Shown here: piece by piece, positions 16,546 to 23,993 of the stretch | Numbering within the stretch: position 1 is the first letter of the stretch | Layout of the letters: each line of letters begins with the position of its first letter | Source: Symbiobacteriaceae bacterium | GTDB lineage: Bacteria; Bacillota_E; Symbiobacteriia; Symbiobacteriales; Symbiobacteriaceae | NCBI GenBank assembly: GCA_027356675.1 | Contig: DAHVXO010000326.1 | Span: 1-23,993 of the forward strand | Direction of reading: 5' to 3' | Length of the DNA stretch: 23,993 bases | Position numbers and translations under genes: made by a program | The notes under the pieces: generated by a model | Database searches by the model: none | What the model was told of the DNA's origin: nothing | What the model saw: the letters and a program-made list of their open reading frames with translations, nothing else

Positions 16546-17038
16546 GGCGCCGCACCAGCCCCCCCTTCGACTCGCCCCGGGCAATCTTGACGCGGATCTT
16601 CTGGATCGCGTCAATGACGGCTTCGGGGGCCGGCGGGCACCCCGGTACATAAATGTCGACCGGTATCACGTTATCGACGCCCTGGACGACGGCATAGTTA
16701 TCGAAAATGCCGCCCGAAGAGGCGCAGGCGCCCATGGCCACAACCCACTTGGGCTCGGCCATCTGCTGATACACCTGCTTGATCACGGGGACCATCTTAT
16801 TGCACAGACGGCCGGAAACGATCATCAGGTCGGCCTGGCGCAGAGAGGCACGGAAGGCCTCCGAGCCAAAGCGGGCCAGGTCGTATCGGGGGGCCGTCAA
16901 GTTCATCATCTCGATCGCACAGCACGCCAGACCGAACGTCAGTGGCCAGATGGAGTTGGACTGCGCCCAATGCAGGAACCCGTCGACCGTGGTCGTCACA
17001 AACCCGCCGTCCTTGCCCATCAAGTCTGCATTGCTCAT
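16538..17038 (-). CDS. nuoB: NADH-quinone oxidoreductase subunit B (cluster N2)
   Basis: 166 residues. NuoB holds cluster N2, the last Fe-S centre before quinone. The unusual adjacent cysteines are seen in [11 protein letters not shown], and the other two ligands in [10 protein letters not shown] and [10 protein letters not shown]. The conserved [17 protein letters not shown] segment carries SG(R/T) and KM. The ATG at 17038 overlaps the nuoA stop (ATGA). Confidence 0.97.
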   Translation of the reverse strand: MSNADLMGKDGGFVTTTVDGFLHWAQSNSIWPLTFGLACCAIEMMNLTAPRYDLARFGSEAFRASLRQADLMIVSGRLCNKMVPVIKQVYQQMAEPKWVVAMGACASSGGIFDNYAVVQGVDNVIPVDIYVPGCPPAPEAVIDAIQKIRVKIARGESKGGLVRRHA

Positions 17039-17385
17039 CGCCAGGAGAAGCCCCCTTTCTTCCAAACATAGGCGTAACCCACGCCAAGCACGATCATGAA
17101 CGTGATCATCTCAATCAGCCCGAAAGCGCCGAGGCTTTTGAGGTTCACGGCCCAGGGATAGAATGAGGCCGTTTCTACGTCGAAAATGACGAAGAGCATT
17201 GCTATAAGGTAGAACTTCACAGGGAACCGGCCCATCAGCGGGGCCGTGGGATGACCAGACTCATAAGGCAGAAGCTTGAAGGGCTCGGGCTTTGAGGGCC
17301 CGAAGCTGGTGCCCAACAGGCTCATGACCACTGGAATCACCAGAGCCACCAGCAAGTAGATCAGCACGGGCACGTATGGATGCAT
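17035..17385 (-). CDS. nuoA: NADH-quinone oxidoreductase subunit A
   Basis: 116 residues, three membrane helices, first gene of the operon. The family signature [13 protein letters not shown] (the TM1-2 loop facing the quinone cavity) and [15 protein letters not shown] with its conserved Asp/Glu pair in TM2 are present. The ATG at 17385 has AAGGAGG seven bases upstream, which decides this start over a 35-codon longer frame that would run through the promoter. About 42 bases separate the predicted transcription start from the ATG. Confidence 0.97.
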   Translation of the reverse strand: MHPYVPVLIYLLVALVIPVVMSLLGTSFGPSKPEPFKLLPYESGHPTAPLMGRFPVKFYLIAMLFVIFDVETASFYPWAVNLKSLGAFGLIEMITFMIVLGVGYAYVWKKGGFSWR

Positions 17386-17433
17386 CGGCCAGCCTCCTTC
17401 GATGATACAGACCCCTGGGAAACTTACTACACC

Positions 17434-17463
17434 AGTATACCAAGCCGCGAAAGCAGATGTCAT
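17434..17463 (-). promoter_or_regulatory. nuoA: Sigma-A promoter of the nuo operon
   Basis: On the minus strand ATGACA (17463-17458, five of six matches to TTGACA) and TATACT (17439-17434, five of six to TATAAT) are 18 bases apart. The predicted start is near 17427. It sits directly after the terminator of the upstream carboxypeptidase gene, so nuo should be an independent transcript. Confidence 0.75.
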
Positions 17464-17487
17464 CAGCTTTGTGAATGAAGTCGCAAT

Positions 17488-17512
17488 CAAAAAGCGGGCT
17501 CGAGAGCCCGCT
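17488..17512 (-). terminator. Intrinsic terminator of the D,D-carboxypeptidase gene
   Basis: AGCGGGCT(C) at 17493-17501 is self-complementary to (G)AGCCCGCT at 17504-17512, giving an eight to nine pair stem followed on the minus strand by TTTTT (17492-17488). It lies 30 bases after the stop at 17542 and just ahead of the nuo promoter. Confidence 0.85.
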
Positions 17513-17541
17513 AGGTCTAAAAAGCTACCGCTGAAGCACCG

Positions 17542-18723
17542 TCACAAAAAATCCGCGGCGGATGTCCAGCGTATGAGCGGCACGAACGGCTGCATCAGCC
17601 AGTCGATGAGTCGCCGTTCTTGGACATCGTGCGCCGCGACGAGGTCGCTTTCAGCGCGCACCGCGTTGCCGTCGGTCACGACCGCCTTGCCGACGACCTG
17701 ACCCCGGCGCAACGGGGCCCGTAGCTGCGAATCAATCCGCACCTCCAGCCGCGGCGTCTCTGCCGATTTGCGTGGCAGGACCAGGGCCAGGTCATGGGCC
17801 AGTTCCACTGATACCGCCCGCCGGCGCCCCAGCCGCACCGGTACCGATGCCACCACCTCGCCCTGGCGTCCCAGGCGGGCCAGGCGGAAGTTGTCGAAGG
17901 CCCAACTGAGCAGCGTGGCCGCCTCGCCAAAGCGGTTGCCCGCCCGCAGGACCACGGCCATCAGTCTCTGTTCGTCGCGCGTCGCGCTGGCAATGAGGCA
18001 GCGGCCAGCCGCAGCAGTGGTGCCAGTCTTGACCCCGTCGGCACCGGGCAGGAAGGCCAGCAGGGCATTCGTGTTGTGCAGGACCACCTGGCGGCCCAGG
18101 TTCTCATACGTCAGCGGCCGTTGCCGTTGTGCCACGATGCCGGCGAAGCGTTCATCACGCAAAGCGCGGCTGGTAATCACCGCCAGATCGTAGGCCGTGC
18201 TGTAATGTTGGGCGTTGGTCAGGCCGTGGGGATTCACGAAATGGCTGCCCTTCGCCCCCAGTGCCCGCGCCTTCTCATTCATGAGCACGGCAAAGGCCTC
18301 AACCGAGCCCGCAACGTGCTCCGCCAGCGCCACGGCCGCATCGTTGCCCGATCTGAGCAGGAGGCCGTAGAGCAAGTCGTGGACCGAATAGACCTCGCCG
18401 GCCCTGATATGCATGGACGAACCCGGTGTGTTGGCCGCCCCGGGGGACACCTTCACCTGGTCGTTTAGCTTTGCCCGCTCAAGGACGATCAACGCTGTGA
18501 GGACCTTGGTGGTGCTGGCCGGGTCACGGCGGCTGTAAGCATCCTTCGTATAGAGAATTTCGCCGGTCTCCCAATCCATCACGATGGCCGAGCCGGCACC
18601 GAGGCGTGGCGCCGGGGGAACGTTCCAGCGCGCGGGTTCCGCCCGCACGACCCCGGTGGGCAGGCACAACCAGAGCGAAAGCAGCACCGCAAAAAAGCAC
18701 GCAAGACGTCGGGGTCCAGCCAT
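17542..18723 (-). CDS. D-alanyl-D-alanine carboxypeptidase (family S11, DacA/DacF type)
   Basis: 393 residues. It trims the terminal D-Ala from peptidoglycan stem peptides outside the membrane. All three penicillin-binding motifs are present: Ser70-Thr-Thr-Lys73 (PASTTKV), Ser125-Gly-Asn127 (RSGNDAA) and Lys232-Thr-Gly234 (GVKTGTT). Residues 1-28 are a signal peptide (Arg-rich start, hydrophobic core FFAVLLSLWLCL, cleavage near VVRAEP). A C-terminal PBP5-like beta domain and a weakly amphipathic end follow (IDWLMQPFVPLIRW), which may dock to the membrane. The ATG at 18723 is chosen because GGGAGGG lies six bases upstream; the ATG at 18729 touches it. Sporulation-specific DacF or vegetative DacA cannot be told apart from sequence alone. 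Confidence 0.9.
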   Translation of the reverse strand: MAGPRRLACFFAVLLSLWLCLPTGVVRAEPARWNVPPAPRLGAGSAIVMDWETGEILYTKDAYSRRDPASTTKVLTALIVLERAKLNDQVKVSPGAANTPGSSMHIRAGEVYSVHDLLYGLLLRSGNDAAVALAEHVAGSVEAFAVLMNEKARALGAKGSHFVNPHGLTNAQHYSTAYDLAVITSRALRDERFAGIVAQRQRPLTYENLGRQVVLHNTNALLAFLPGADGVKTGTTAAAGRCLIASATRDEQRLMAVVLRAGNRFGEAATLLSWAFDNFRLARLGRQGEVVASVPVRLGRRRAVSVELAHDLALVLPRKSAETPRLEVRIDSQLRAPLRRGQVVGKAVVTDGNAVRAESDLVAAHDVQERRLIDWLMQPFVPLIRWTSAADFL

Positions 18724-18770
18724 GGCCATCCCTCCCGCCGTAGTGTTTGGCTGAACACCTGTGCCTATAC

Positions 18771-18798
18771 GAAAAGGCAGCAACGCCATGTTGCTGCC
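18771..18798 (-). terminator. Intrinsic terminator of the rodZ-like gene
   Basis: GGCAGCAAC (18776-18784) pairs perfectly with GTTGCTGCC (18790-18798) around a five-base loop; on the minus strand TTTT (18775-18772) follows. It begins 12 bases after the stop at 18811 and precedes the carboxypeptidase gene. Confidence 0.85.
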
Positions 18799-18810
18799 CC
18801 GTCTGATTCC

Positions 18811-19713
18811 CTAGGGTTGCCCTGTGAAGATCAGCATGTACGGTCCCCTGTCCAGCGGTTTTTCGAACCGCTGCCCGTTGACCACCAGACTCACGCCGAT
18901 CATGTTTCCCATGTGCAGACGGACACGCGATCCCTTGTACTCCAGCGGTTCCGTGGGGAACCCATCGTAGACCTGCTGGTCGTCCACATAAGCCCGCATC
19001 CAGACCCGTTCACCCTTCGTGAACTCCAGCCGCACGGCAATCTCCTTGGCCGGCACAGCGAAGAGCACATCCTGTCCGGCGCTCCTGGTCATGGTGACCT
19101 TTGGCAGTTCGGGCACAACCGGTGGCGGCGTGGTGACCGGTTCCGGCTGTTTGGCAGTCGCAACCGGGGGTGGCGTCGGTGTGGTCGTCTTCGATCCCGG
19201 TTTCGCGCCGAACTGTAGAGCAATAAGCCAGCCGAGATACCCAATGGCAACCGCCATAGTAACCGCAACCACCACAGTGGTGACACTCCGGGCCGAGATT
19301 TGCGGTCCCAGGCGCCGGGTGTGGGTCTGCCCGCCAGTAGCCTTCGGCCGGGTTGCTTCCTCACGCTGGCGGCGCTCCTGCGCCGTCAACCCAGCTAGTT
19401 TGGCGAACCGAGTCACGGCATCGGTCGCTTGACCCTGAGGTGCTTCAACCGTAGCCGCATTCTGCTGGAGCGGCCGCCGGGGCTCCTTCGACTCCTTGTA
19501 GCGGTCGACCAGAGCGGGGCCATCGAGTCCAAGGTAATTGCCGTAGGTACGCAGAAACCCCTTGAGGTAGACCTCGCCGGGCAGATCGGCATCATGACCG
19601 GATTCCAACGCCTCAAGGTACTTGCGCCGGATCCGTGTCTCCGTCTCCGCAGTCTCCAGGCTGATCTCCCTGGACTCCCGCGCAGTGCGCAGCCGCTGAC
19701 CGATCTCTTCCAC
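18811..19713 (-). CDS. rodZ: RodZ-like helix-turn-helix membrane protein
   Basis: 300 residues. In rod-shaped bacteria RodZ links the MreB cytoskeleton to the membrane. The order of domains fits: an Xre/HTH_25 helix-turn-helix at 1-75 (EEIGQRLRTARESREISLET, then IRRKYLEALESG and YLKGFLRTYGNYLGLD), a charged linker, one membrane span at about 144-168, a Thr/Pro-rich stretch at about 176-203, and a C-terminal extracytoplasmic beta domain (DUF4115-like, about 205-300). The GTG at 19713 is chosen because homologues begin with Met-Glu-Glu-(I/L)-Gly and GGGAGGGG lies about nine bases upstream; a GTG at 19722 is an alternative. Its neighbour is a cell-wall carboxypeptidase, consistent with an envelope role, although a terminator separates them. 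Confidence 0.8.
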   Translation of the reverse strand: MEEIGQRLRTARESREISLETAETETRIRRKYLEALESGHDADLPGEVYLKGFLRTYGNYLGLDGPALVDRYKESKEPRRPLQQNAATVEAPQGQATDAVTRFAKLAGLTAQERRQREEATRPKATGGQTHTRRLGPQISARSVTTVVVAVTMAVAIGYLGWLIALQFGAKPGSKTTTPTPPPVATAKQPEPVTTPPPVVPELPKVTMTRSAGQDVLFAVPAKEIAVRLEFTKGERVWMRAYVDDQQVYDGFPTEPLEYKGSRVRLHMGNMIGVSLVVNGQRFEKPLDRGPYMLIFTGQP

Positions 19714-19852
19714 GCCCCTCACCCCCTCCCGTTGGACGCAAAACCCGGCCGCACGGTTCCCCGTGAAGATTCCGTAAAGCTAAATCAATTCCTTTTTCTA
19801 CGCGACTGGGACTCTTCCTTCCACATCGAACGATAAATTCCCCGGAATCCGT

Positions 19853-19888
19853 AAAAAAACGATCAGGGCTGCAACCGGTTGAGCAGCC
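19853..19888 (-). terminator. Possible terminator at the end of asnS
   Basis: On the minus strand GGCTGC (19888-19883) and GCAGCC (19872-19867) can pair inside the last codons of asnS, and a run of seven T (19859-19853) follows after seven bases. The gap between stem and T-tract weakens the call. Confidence 0.35.
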
Positions 19889-21173
19889 GCGGGAACGCAA
19901 TGGTCTCCCGCACGTGATCCAGACCACAGATCCAGGCCACGGTCCGCTCCACCCCGAGGCCAAAACCGGAATGCGGCACAGTACCGTACCGCCGCAGGTC
20001 CATGTACCAGCCATAGGTAGCCTCGTCCAGGTGCTCCTGCTCGAACCGCTGCCGCAGGACCACAGGGTCGGCAATGCGCTGCGACCCGCCGATGATCTCC
20101 CCATAGCCCTCAGGAGCCAGCAGGTCCGCGCCGAGAACGACGTTCGGATTCATCGGGTCCGGCTCCATATAGAAGGCCTTGATCTGCGTCGGGAACTTCT
20201 CAACGAAGACCGGCTTATCAAACTGCTGGGTGATCACCGTCTCATGAGGCGCACCGAAATCCTCACCCCAGGGAATCGGTTCCCACTCATCGCCGGGCTG
20301 GTGGACCCGCTTGAGCAGCTCCACCGCCTCCGTGTAGGTGATGCGGGGAAACGGCGGCACCACCTGCTGCAGGAACGTGGTGTCCCGCCCGATGGTCTTG
20401 AGGTCCTCCGCCCGCCGCTCCAGCACCCGCTGGACGACGTACGAGATCAGCTCTTCCTGCAGCCGCAAGTTGTCCTCGTGGGTAAAGTATGCCGCCTCCG
20501 GCTCCACCATCCAGAATTCGATGAGGTGGCGCCGCGTCTTGGACTTTTCCGCCCGGAAGGTCGGACCAAAGCTATAGACCTTCCCCAGCGCCATAGCCAT
20601 CGCTTCCGCATACAGCTGGCCGGACTGGCTCAAGAAGGCCGGTTCATCGTTGACGTACTTTGTTTCAAACAGGCTGGCACCGCCCTCCGCCGACGTGCCC
20701 ATCAGAATGGGCGGCTCGGTGAGGATGAAGCCCTGATCCTGCAGGTATTGATGAATGGACATCGTGATCTCATTGCGTACGCGCAAAATGGACGCCTGCC
20801 GCGCGGACCGAATCCAGAGGTGGCGATGATCCATCAAGAACTCCGTGCCGTGCTCCTTCGGCGAGATCGGGTACTCCTCCGCCACTTGCACGATCTCGAG
20901 GTCCTTGACCCCGATTTCGTACCCGCCGGGCGCCCGGTCATCCTTGCGGACACTGCCGCGGATGATCAGCGAGGACTCCTGCGTCAGCCGTTTGGCGGCC
21001 TCGAAGACCTCCGGTGCCACATCGCGGATGAAGACCACGGCCTGGCAGATGCCCGTGCCATCCCGGAAGAGGATGAACTGGATCTTGCCGCTGGACCGAT
21101 AATTGTAGACCCAACCCCGGAGTTCGATGTCCTGCCCGACGTGCCCTGGCAGTTGGTTAATGTAAACATGCAT
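19863..21173 (-). CDS. asnS: Asparaginyl-tRNA synthetase
   Basis: 436 residues, a usual AsnRS length. It charges tRNA-Asn with asparagine. The N-terminal OB-fold anticodon-binding domain (about 1-105) reads VYINQLPGHVGQDIELRGWV then GKIQFILFRDGTG. The class II catalytic core follows, with motif 2 as GPTFRAEKSKTRRHLIEFWM and motif 3 as GFGLGVERTVAWICGLDHVR. The ATG at 21173 has GAGGAGG upstream at about 11 bases. AsnRS is distinguished from AspRS by the MVEPEAAYF segment after RHLIEFW and by overall length. Its presence suggests direct Asn-tRNA synthesis. It is divergent from the L,D-transpeptidase gene. Confidence 0.95.
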   Translation of the reverse strand: MHVYINQLPGHVGQDIELRGWVYNYRSSGKIQFILFRDGTGICQAVVFIRDVAPEVFEAAKRLTQESSLIIRGSVRKDDRAPGGYEIGVKDLEIVQVAEEYPISPKEHGTEFLMDHRHLWIRSARQASILRVRNEITMSIHQYLQDQGFILTEPPILMGTSAEGGASLFETKYVNDEPAFLSQSGQLYAEAMAMALGKVYSFGPTFRAEKSKTRRHLIEFWMVEPEAAYFTHEDNLRLQEELISYVVQRVLERRAEDLKTIGRDTTFLQQVVPPFPRITYTEAVELLKRVHQPGDEWEPIPWGEDFGAPHETVITQQFDKPVFVEKFPTQIKAFYMEPDPMNPNVVLGADLLAPEGYGEIIGGSQRIADPVVLRQRFEQEHLDEATYGWYMDLRRYGTVPHSGFGLGVERTVAWICGLDHVRETIAFPRLLNRLQP

Positions 21174-21290
21174 GGGATCGGCGGCCTCCTCATCTTTCGC
21201 ACGACTCGACCTTCAATCCGTGGTCATACTTCGTCCCCCGAAAGGCAACCTCCTGCTCACTTCGCCCACCGCGACGCATCAGGCATGCGC

Positions 21291-21296
21291 TATAAT
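21291..21296 (+). promoter_or_regulatory. Candidate -10 box (TATAAT) for the L,D-transpeptidase gene
   Basis: A perfect TATAAT lies 35 bases before the TTG start at 21331. No good -35 box is seen at 16-18 bases upstream, so it may need an activator or be fortuitous. Confidence 0.45.
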
Positions 21297-21330
21297 GTTA
21301 AACAGTATAAAGACACTGGAGGGACGGAGC

Positions 21331-22404
21331 TTGTCCGGGACCGGAGAGCCCGAGCGCCGCTCGCTAGGCGTGTCCGGCGGGCGACGGGACGCGAAGCGGG
21401 GCCGATACCGCCGCCGCCGTGCAGTCGCTGTGACACTGCTGATCATATTGTGCTTCGCCACCTACTATGGGGCGAGCTGGCTGGTAGCCCGCTGGTTCGG
21501 GTCCGGCACCGGGGCGCCCACCACGCCGCGACCGTCTCAGACGATCAACGATCCCTCACTGCCTGCCGCCAGGGACCCGCTCCCGTTCAAGGCCGAGCGC
21601 TACCTCAGCGCGGGTGACGTAGATGGCGATGGTCAGCCGGAACAGATCGCCATCGGCCCGGCGACCAGCGCTATGCGACCCGTGGCCCTGGTCAGCGGCA
21701 CAGGCCGCGCACAGCGGATGATCGGCACCCCGCTGAACCTGCCTGATTTCCCGCTGGAGGTCAAGGACCTGCCCCGTGCAAAGGGCATGCTAGTCCAGGC
21801 GGGCTTGCTTCCCTCTGATGGTCCCACCGCCGAGGTAGCGGTGGGCAGCCAGAAGGCGGTGCTGGCGGCCGGCGGCGAGCCGGACTTCAAGGCCTGGCGA
21901 CCCGACCGGAGCAAGGGGCTCGTACCGGTGGATTACTACCTGCTGGCGGCGCCCATGACCCCGCCCGCCCCGACGTCCATCCTCGTGGACAAGTACCGCA
22001 ACGTCCTCTGGTATTACGCCAACGGGGAGCTTTCGGCCACCTACCGCGTGGCGACGGGCAGGCACATCAAGGGGCCGCAGCCGACGGCCGCCAACCAGAC
22101 GATCAACTTCGTGACGCCCGTGGGACGGTATTCGATTGGCTCCAAGGTCCCCGGCCTGGCGTATTACAAGGAGAACATCCCAGCCAAGGATCCCCGCAAC
22201 CCTCTGGGCACCCGCTGGCTGGGCTTCAATGTCTTCCCCGGTGACAAGACCATGGTCTGGGGCATCCACGGCACCAACGAGCCGGATTCCATCGGCCGGT
22301 GGGTCTCCGAGGGTTGCGTGCGGATGCGCAACGCCGATGTCGAGGCGCTCTACGACATGGTCGCTGACGGCACTGTGATCGAGATCATCGATTCCCGACC
22401 GTAA
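21331..22404 (+). CDS. Membrane-anchored L,D-transpeptidase (YkuD) with a VCBS-like Asp/Gly repeat
   Basis: 357 residues. A TTG start at 21331 is chosen because GGAGGG lies seven bases before it; the longer frame to 21172 crosses the TATAAT and the divergent asnS start. The N-terminus is Arg-rich and followed by one membrane span (about 34-52, VAVTLLIILCFATYYGASW), so the rest should be outside the cell. DVDGDGQPE at about 96-104 matches a calcium-binding FG-GAP/VCBS repeat. The YkuD catalytic domain occupies about 210-357, with His313 in GIHGTNE and the nucleophile Cys329 in VSEGCVRM. These enzymes form 3-3 peptidoglycan cross-links or modify spore or vegetative cortex. A tandem of VCBS-like segment and YkuD is less common. 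Confidence 0.88.
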   Translation: MSGTGEPERRSLGVSGGRRDAKRGRYRRRRAVAVTLLIILCFATYYGASWLVARWFGSGTGAPTTPRPSQTINDPSLPAARDPLPFKAERYLSAGDVDGDGQPEQIAIGPATSAMRPVALVSGTGRAQRMIGTPLNLPDFPLEVKDLPRAKGMLVQAGLLPSDGPTAEVAVGSQKAVLAAGGEPDFKAWRPDRSKGLVPVDYYLLAAPMTPPAPTSILVDKYRNVLWYYANGELSATYRVATGRHIKGPQPTAANQTINFVTPVGRYSIGSKVPGLAYYKENIPAKDPRNPLGTRWLGFNVFPGDKTMVWGIHGTNEPDSIGRWVSEGCVRMRNADVEALYDMVADGTVIEIIDSRP

Positions 22405-22410
22405 GGACGC

Positions 22411-22446
22411 AAAATACCCCCTCCCAGCTCGCTGAGAGGGGGTTTT
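22411..22446. terminator. Bidirectional terminator between converging L,D-transpeptidase and carboxyltransferase genes
   Basis: CCCCCTC (22417-22423) pairs with GAGGGGG (22436-22442). TTTT follows on the plus strand (22443-22446), and AAAA precedes it (22411-22414), giving T-rich sequence on the minus strand too. It lies between the stop codons at 22404 and 22465. Confidence 0.85.
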
Positions 22447-22464
22447 GGTATGCGTGTGAATGCA

Positions 22465-23991
22465 TCACACCGGGGTCACGGGGTGCTTCTTCGCCGGCCA
22501 GGCCACAACCTTGGATGCGTACAGGTCGAACCGGGCCTCCAACTCCGCCCGCAGCCGGTCAAAGGGAATAAGCGCATCGACGATCAACTCCGACGCCAGC
22601 CGATAGATGTCGATGTCCTTCTGGTACTCCTCGCGCAGGTGCTGGACGAAGGCCGGCCGGTCCTCCGCCGGTTTTTCGGCGATCTTGTTGGCGAAAACGG
22701 CGTTGACCGCAGCCTCGGCTCCCATCACGGCGATACTTGCCGTAGGCAGGGCCAGGGTGCAGTCTGGCTCAAAAGCCGGACCGGTCATGGCATAGAGCCC
22801 GGCGCCATAAGCCTTGCGCACGACGACGCAGATCTTCGGCACCGTCGCTTCACTGATGGCCGCGATCATCTTGGCCCCGTGGCGAATGATACCTTGCCGC
22901 TCCACCGCCGTCCCGATCATGAAGCCGGGCACGTCGGCCAGGAAGAGCAGCGGGATATTAAAGGCATCGCATAGCCAGACGAAGCGGGCTGTCTTGTCCG
23001 CCGAATCAACGAAGAGCACGCCGCCCTTGACCCGCGGCTGATTCGCAATCACCCCGACCGTCCGCCCCCCAATCCGGGCGAAGCCGGTGATCATCTCCGC
23101 AGCAAACAGCTTCTTGATCTCGAAGAACGACCCGGCATCGACGATCTGATCGATCAACTCATACATCTGGAAGGCTGCGTTGATGTTGGTAGGGATGATC
23201 TCCGCGATCTTGCGGCCCGCGACCGGGGCAGCAGGCTCGGCGTGCGCCGGCGCCTCCGTAAAGTTCTGTGGGAAGTAGCTGAGGTAGAGCTTGGCCTTCG
23301 CAATGGCCTCCTGCTCGCTGGCGCAGAGCACGTCGCCGCAGCCGGAGACGGTACAGTGCATGCGTGCCCCGCCCATCTCCTCAAGCGTGACCTTCTCGCC
23401 GATGACCATCTCCGCCATGCGCGGCGACCCCAGGTACATGGAGGCGTTGCCCTCCACCATGATCACCACATCGCAGAAGGCGGGAATGTACGCCCCGCCT
23501 GCGGCGCTGGGCCCAAAGAGCACGCAGATCTGCGGGATGACCCCGCTGAGCCGAACTTCATTATGGAAGATGCGACCCGCATGCCGCCGGCCCGGGAACA
23601 TCTCCACCTGGTCCGTGATGCGTGCGCCCGCTGAATCCACCAGGTAGAGCAGCGGTACCCGCAGCCGCTCCGCAACCTCCTGGATGCGCAGGATCTTCTC
23701 AACGGTCCGGGCACCCCATGAGCCGGCCTTCACGGTCGAATCGTTGGCCATGAGGGCCACGGTCCGGCCGCTCACCTTCCCCAGTCCCGTCACCACGCCG
23801 TCGGCGGGCAGGTCCGGAGCCAGGTTGTTGGCGAACAGGCCGTCTTCGACGAAGGAGCCCGGGTCAACCAGCAGGTCAATGCGGTCGCGCACAAAGAGCT
23901 TGCGCTGCTGTTTCGCCTGCTCATGGTACTTGGGCGCCCCACCCTGCCGGATCTTTGCTTCTTCGGCCAACAGACGCTCCTCCAGGCTCAC
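22465..23991 (-). CDS. Acyl-CoA carboxylase carboxyltransferase (beta) subunit, propionyl-CoA type
   Basis: 508 residues from a GTG at 23991, two bases from the window edge, so the true start could lie outside and no binding site can be seen. It transfers carboxyl from carboxybiotin to an acyl-CoA (acetyl-, propionyl- or methylcrotonyl-CoA), or works in reverse in decarboxylases. Both crotonase-fold halves are present. The N-terminal half has RERID-like VRDRIDLLVDPGSF, LVDSAGARI and FGPSAAGGAYIPAFCD. The C-terminal half has DSADKTARFVWLCDAFNIPL, DVPGFMIGTAVERQGIIRHG and RKAYGAGLYAMTG. The glycine pairs that form the oxyanion holes (SAAGGAY, KAYGAGLY) are intact. Substrate cannot be fixed from the sequence alone. 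A biotin carboxylase or decarboxylase partner would be expected beyond the right edge. Confidence 0.88.
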   Translation of the reverse strand: MSLEERLLAEEAKIRQGGAPKYHEQAKQQRKLFVRDRIDLLVDPGSFVEDGLFANNLAPDLPADGVVTGLGKVSGRTVALMANDSTVKAGSWGARTVEKILRIQEVAERLRVPLLYLVDSAGARITDQVEMFPGRRHAGRIFHNEVRLSGVIPQICVLFGPSAAGGAYIPAFCDVVIMVEGNASMYLGSPRMAEMVIGEKVTLEEMGGARMHCTVSGCGDVLCASEQEAIAKAKLYLSYFPQNFTEAPAHAEPAAPVAGRKIAEIIPTNINAAFQMYELIDQIVDAGSFFEIKKLFAAEMITGFARIGGRTVGVIANQPRVKGGVLFVDSADKTARFVWLCDAFNIPLLFLADVPGFMIGTAVERQGIIRHGAKMIAAISEATVPKICVVVRKAYGAGLYAMTGPAFEPDCTLALPTASIAVMGAEAAVNAVFANKIAEKPAEDRPAFVQHLREEYQKDIDIYRLASELIVDALIPFDRLRAELEARFDLYASKVVAWPAKKHPVTPV

Positions 23992-23993
23992 GC

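Noticed and set aside
18741..18770. Sigma-F-like promoter (GTATA, 15 bases, CCAAACACTA) before the carboxypeptidase gene
   Set aside because: The -10 lacks the GG of the consensus and the predicted start would fall inside the ribosome binding site at about 18731-18737.
19914..21617. A 567-codon plus-strand open frame antisense to asnS
   Set aside because: It is explained by GC-rich codon bias opposite asnS, and it runs through the asnS start and the L,D-transpeptidase gene in another frame.

Overview
The window reads as a high-GC, Gram-positive-type (Firmicutes-like) chromosome segment. The basis is strong AAGGAGG ribosome binding sites, frequent GTG/TTG starts, a DUF2935 protein (a family typical of Bacilli and Clostridia), a RodZ-like HTH/membrane protein, a DacF/DacA-type D,D-carboxypeptidase, an L,D-transpeptidase and a complete NADH-linked complex I operon. 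A Symbiobacterium-like or other high-GC thermophilic Firmicute is my best guess, but that is inference. No rRNA, tRNA, CRISPR array, IS element or phage gene was seen.

Layout. Positions 1-400 hold weak minus-strand coding signals: an ankyrin-like fragment cut by the window edge and apparently frame-broken, and a possible 44-residue membrane peptide. On the plus strand follow a DUF2935 gene (516-1247), an unrecognised 175-residue protein (1327-1854), a 540-bp gene-poor gap and a TrmJ-like tRNA/rRNA 2'-O-methyltransferase (2395-3135). It converges, across a near-perfect bidirectional terminator, on a minus-strand Ca2+/H+ antiporter (3279-4334).

The core is a minus-strand nuo operon running nuoA-B-C-D-E-F-G-H-I-J-K-L-N, from 17385 down to about 4473-4605. 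It has a good sigma-A promoter (17434-17463) and short gaps or ATGA/TAATG overlaps. All peripheral-arm subunits carry their expected cofactor ligands, and NuoA/H/J/K keep their key membrane residues. The antiporter-like part of the membrane arm is odd in three independent ways: nuoM is absent (only 31 bp separate nuoL and nuoN); NuoL has Ala142-Asn143 where the family has the TM5 Glu-Gly; and nuoN has an in-frame TAA after codon 453, followed in the same frame by 43 codons that look like the normal NuoN C-terminus with its last membrane helix.

Upstream of nuo on the minus strand are a D,D-carboxypeptidase (17542-18723), the RodZ-like gene (18811-19713) and asnS (19863-21173). The first two are each followed by a clear hairpin terminator; asnS has only a weaker candidate. 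A divergent plus-strand L,D-transpeptidase (21331-22404) with a TTG start converges, across another bidirectional terminator, on an acyl-CoA carboxylase carboxyltransferase subunit (22465-23991), which reaches the right edge.

Together this is a housekeeping neighbourhood (respiration, cell wall, translation, RNA modification). The main surprise is a complex I whose electron-transfer arm looks intact but whose proton-channel subunits look reduced.
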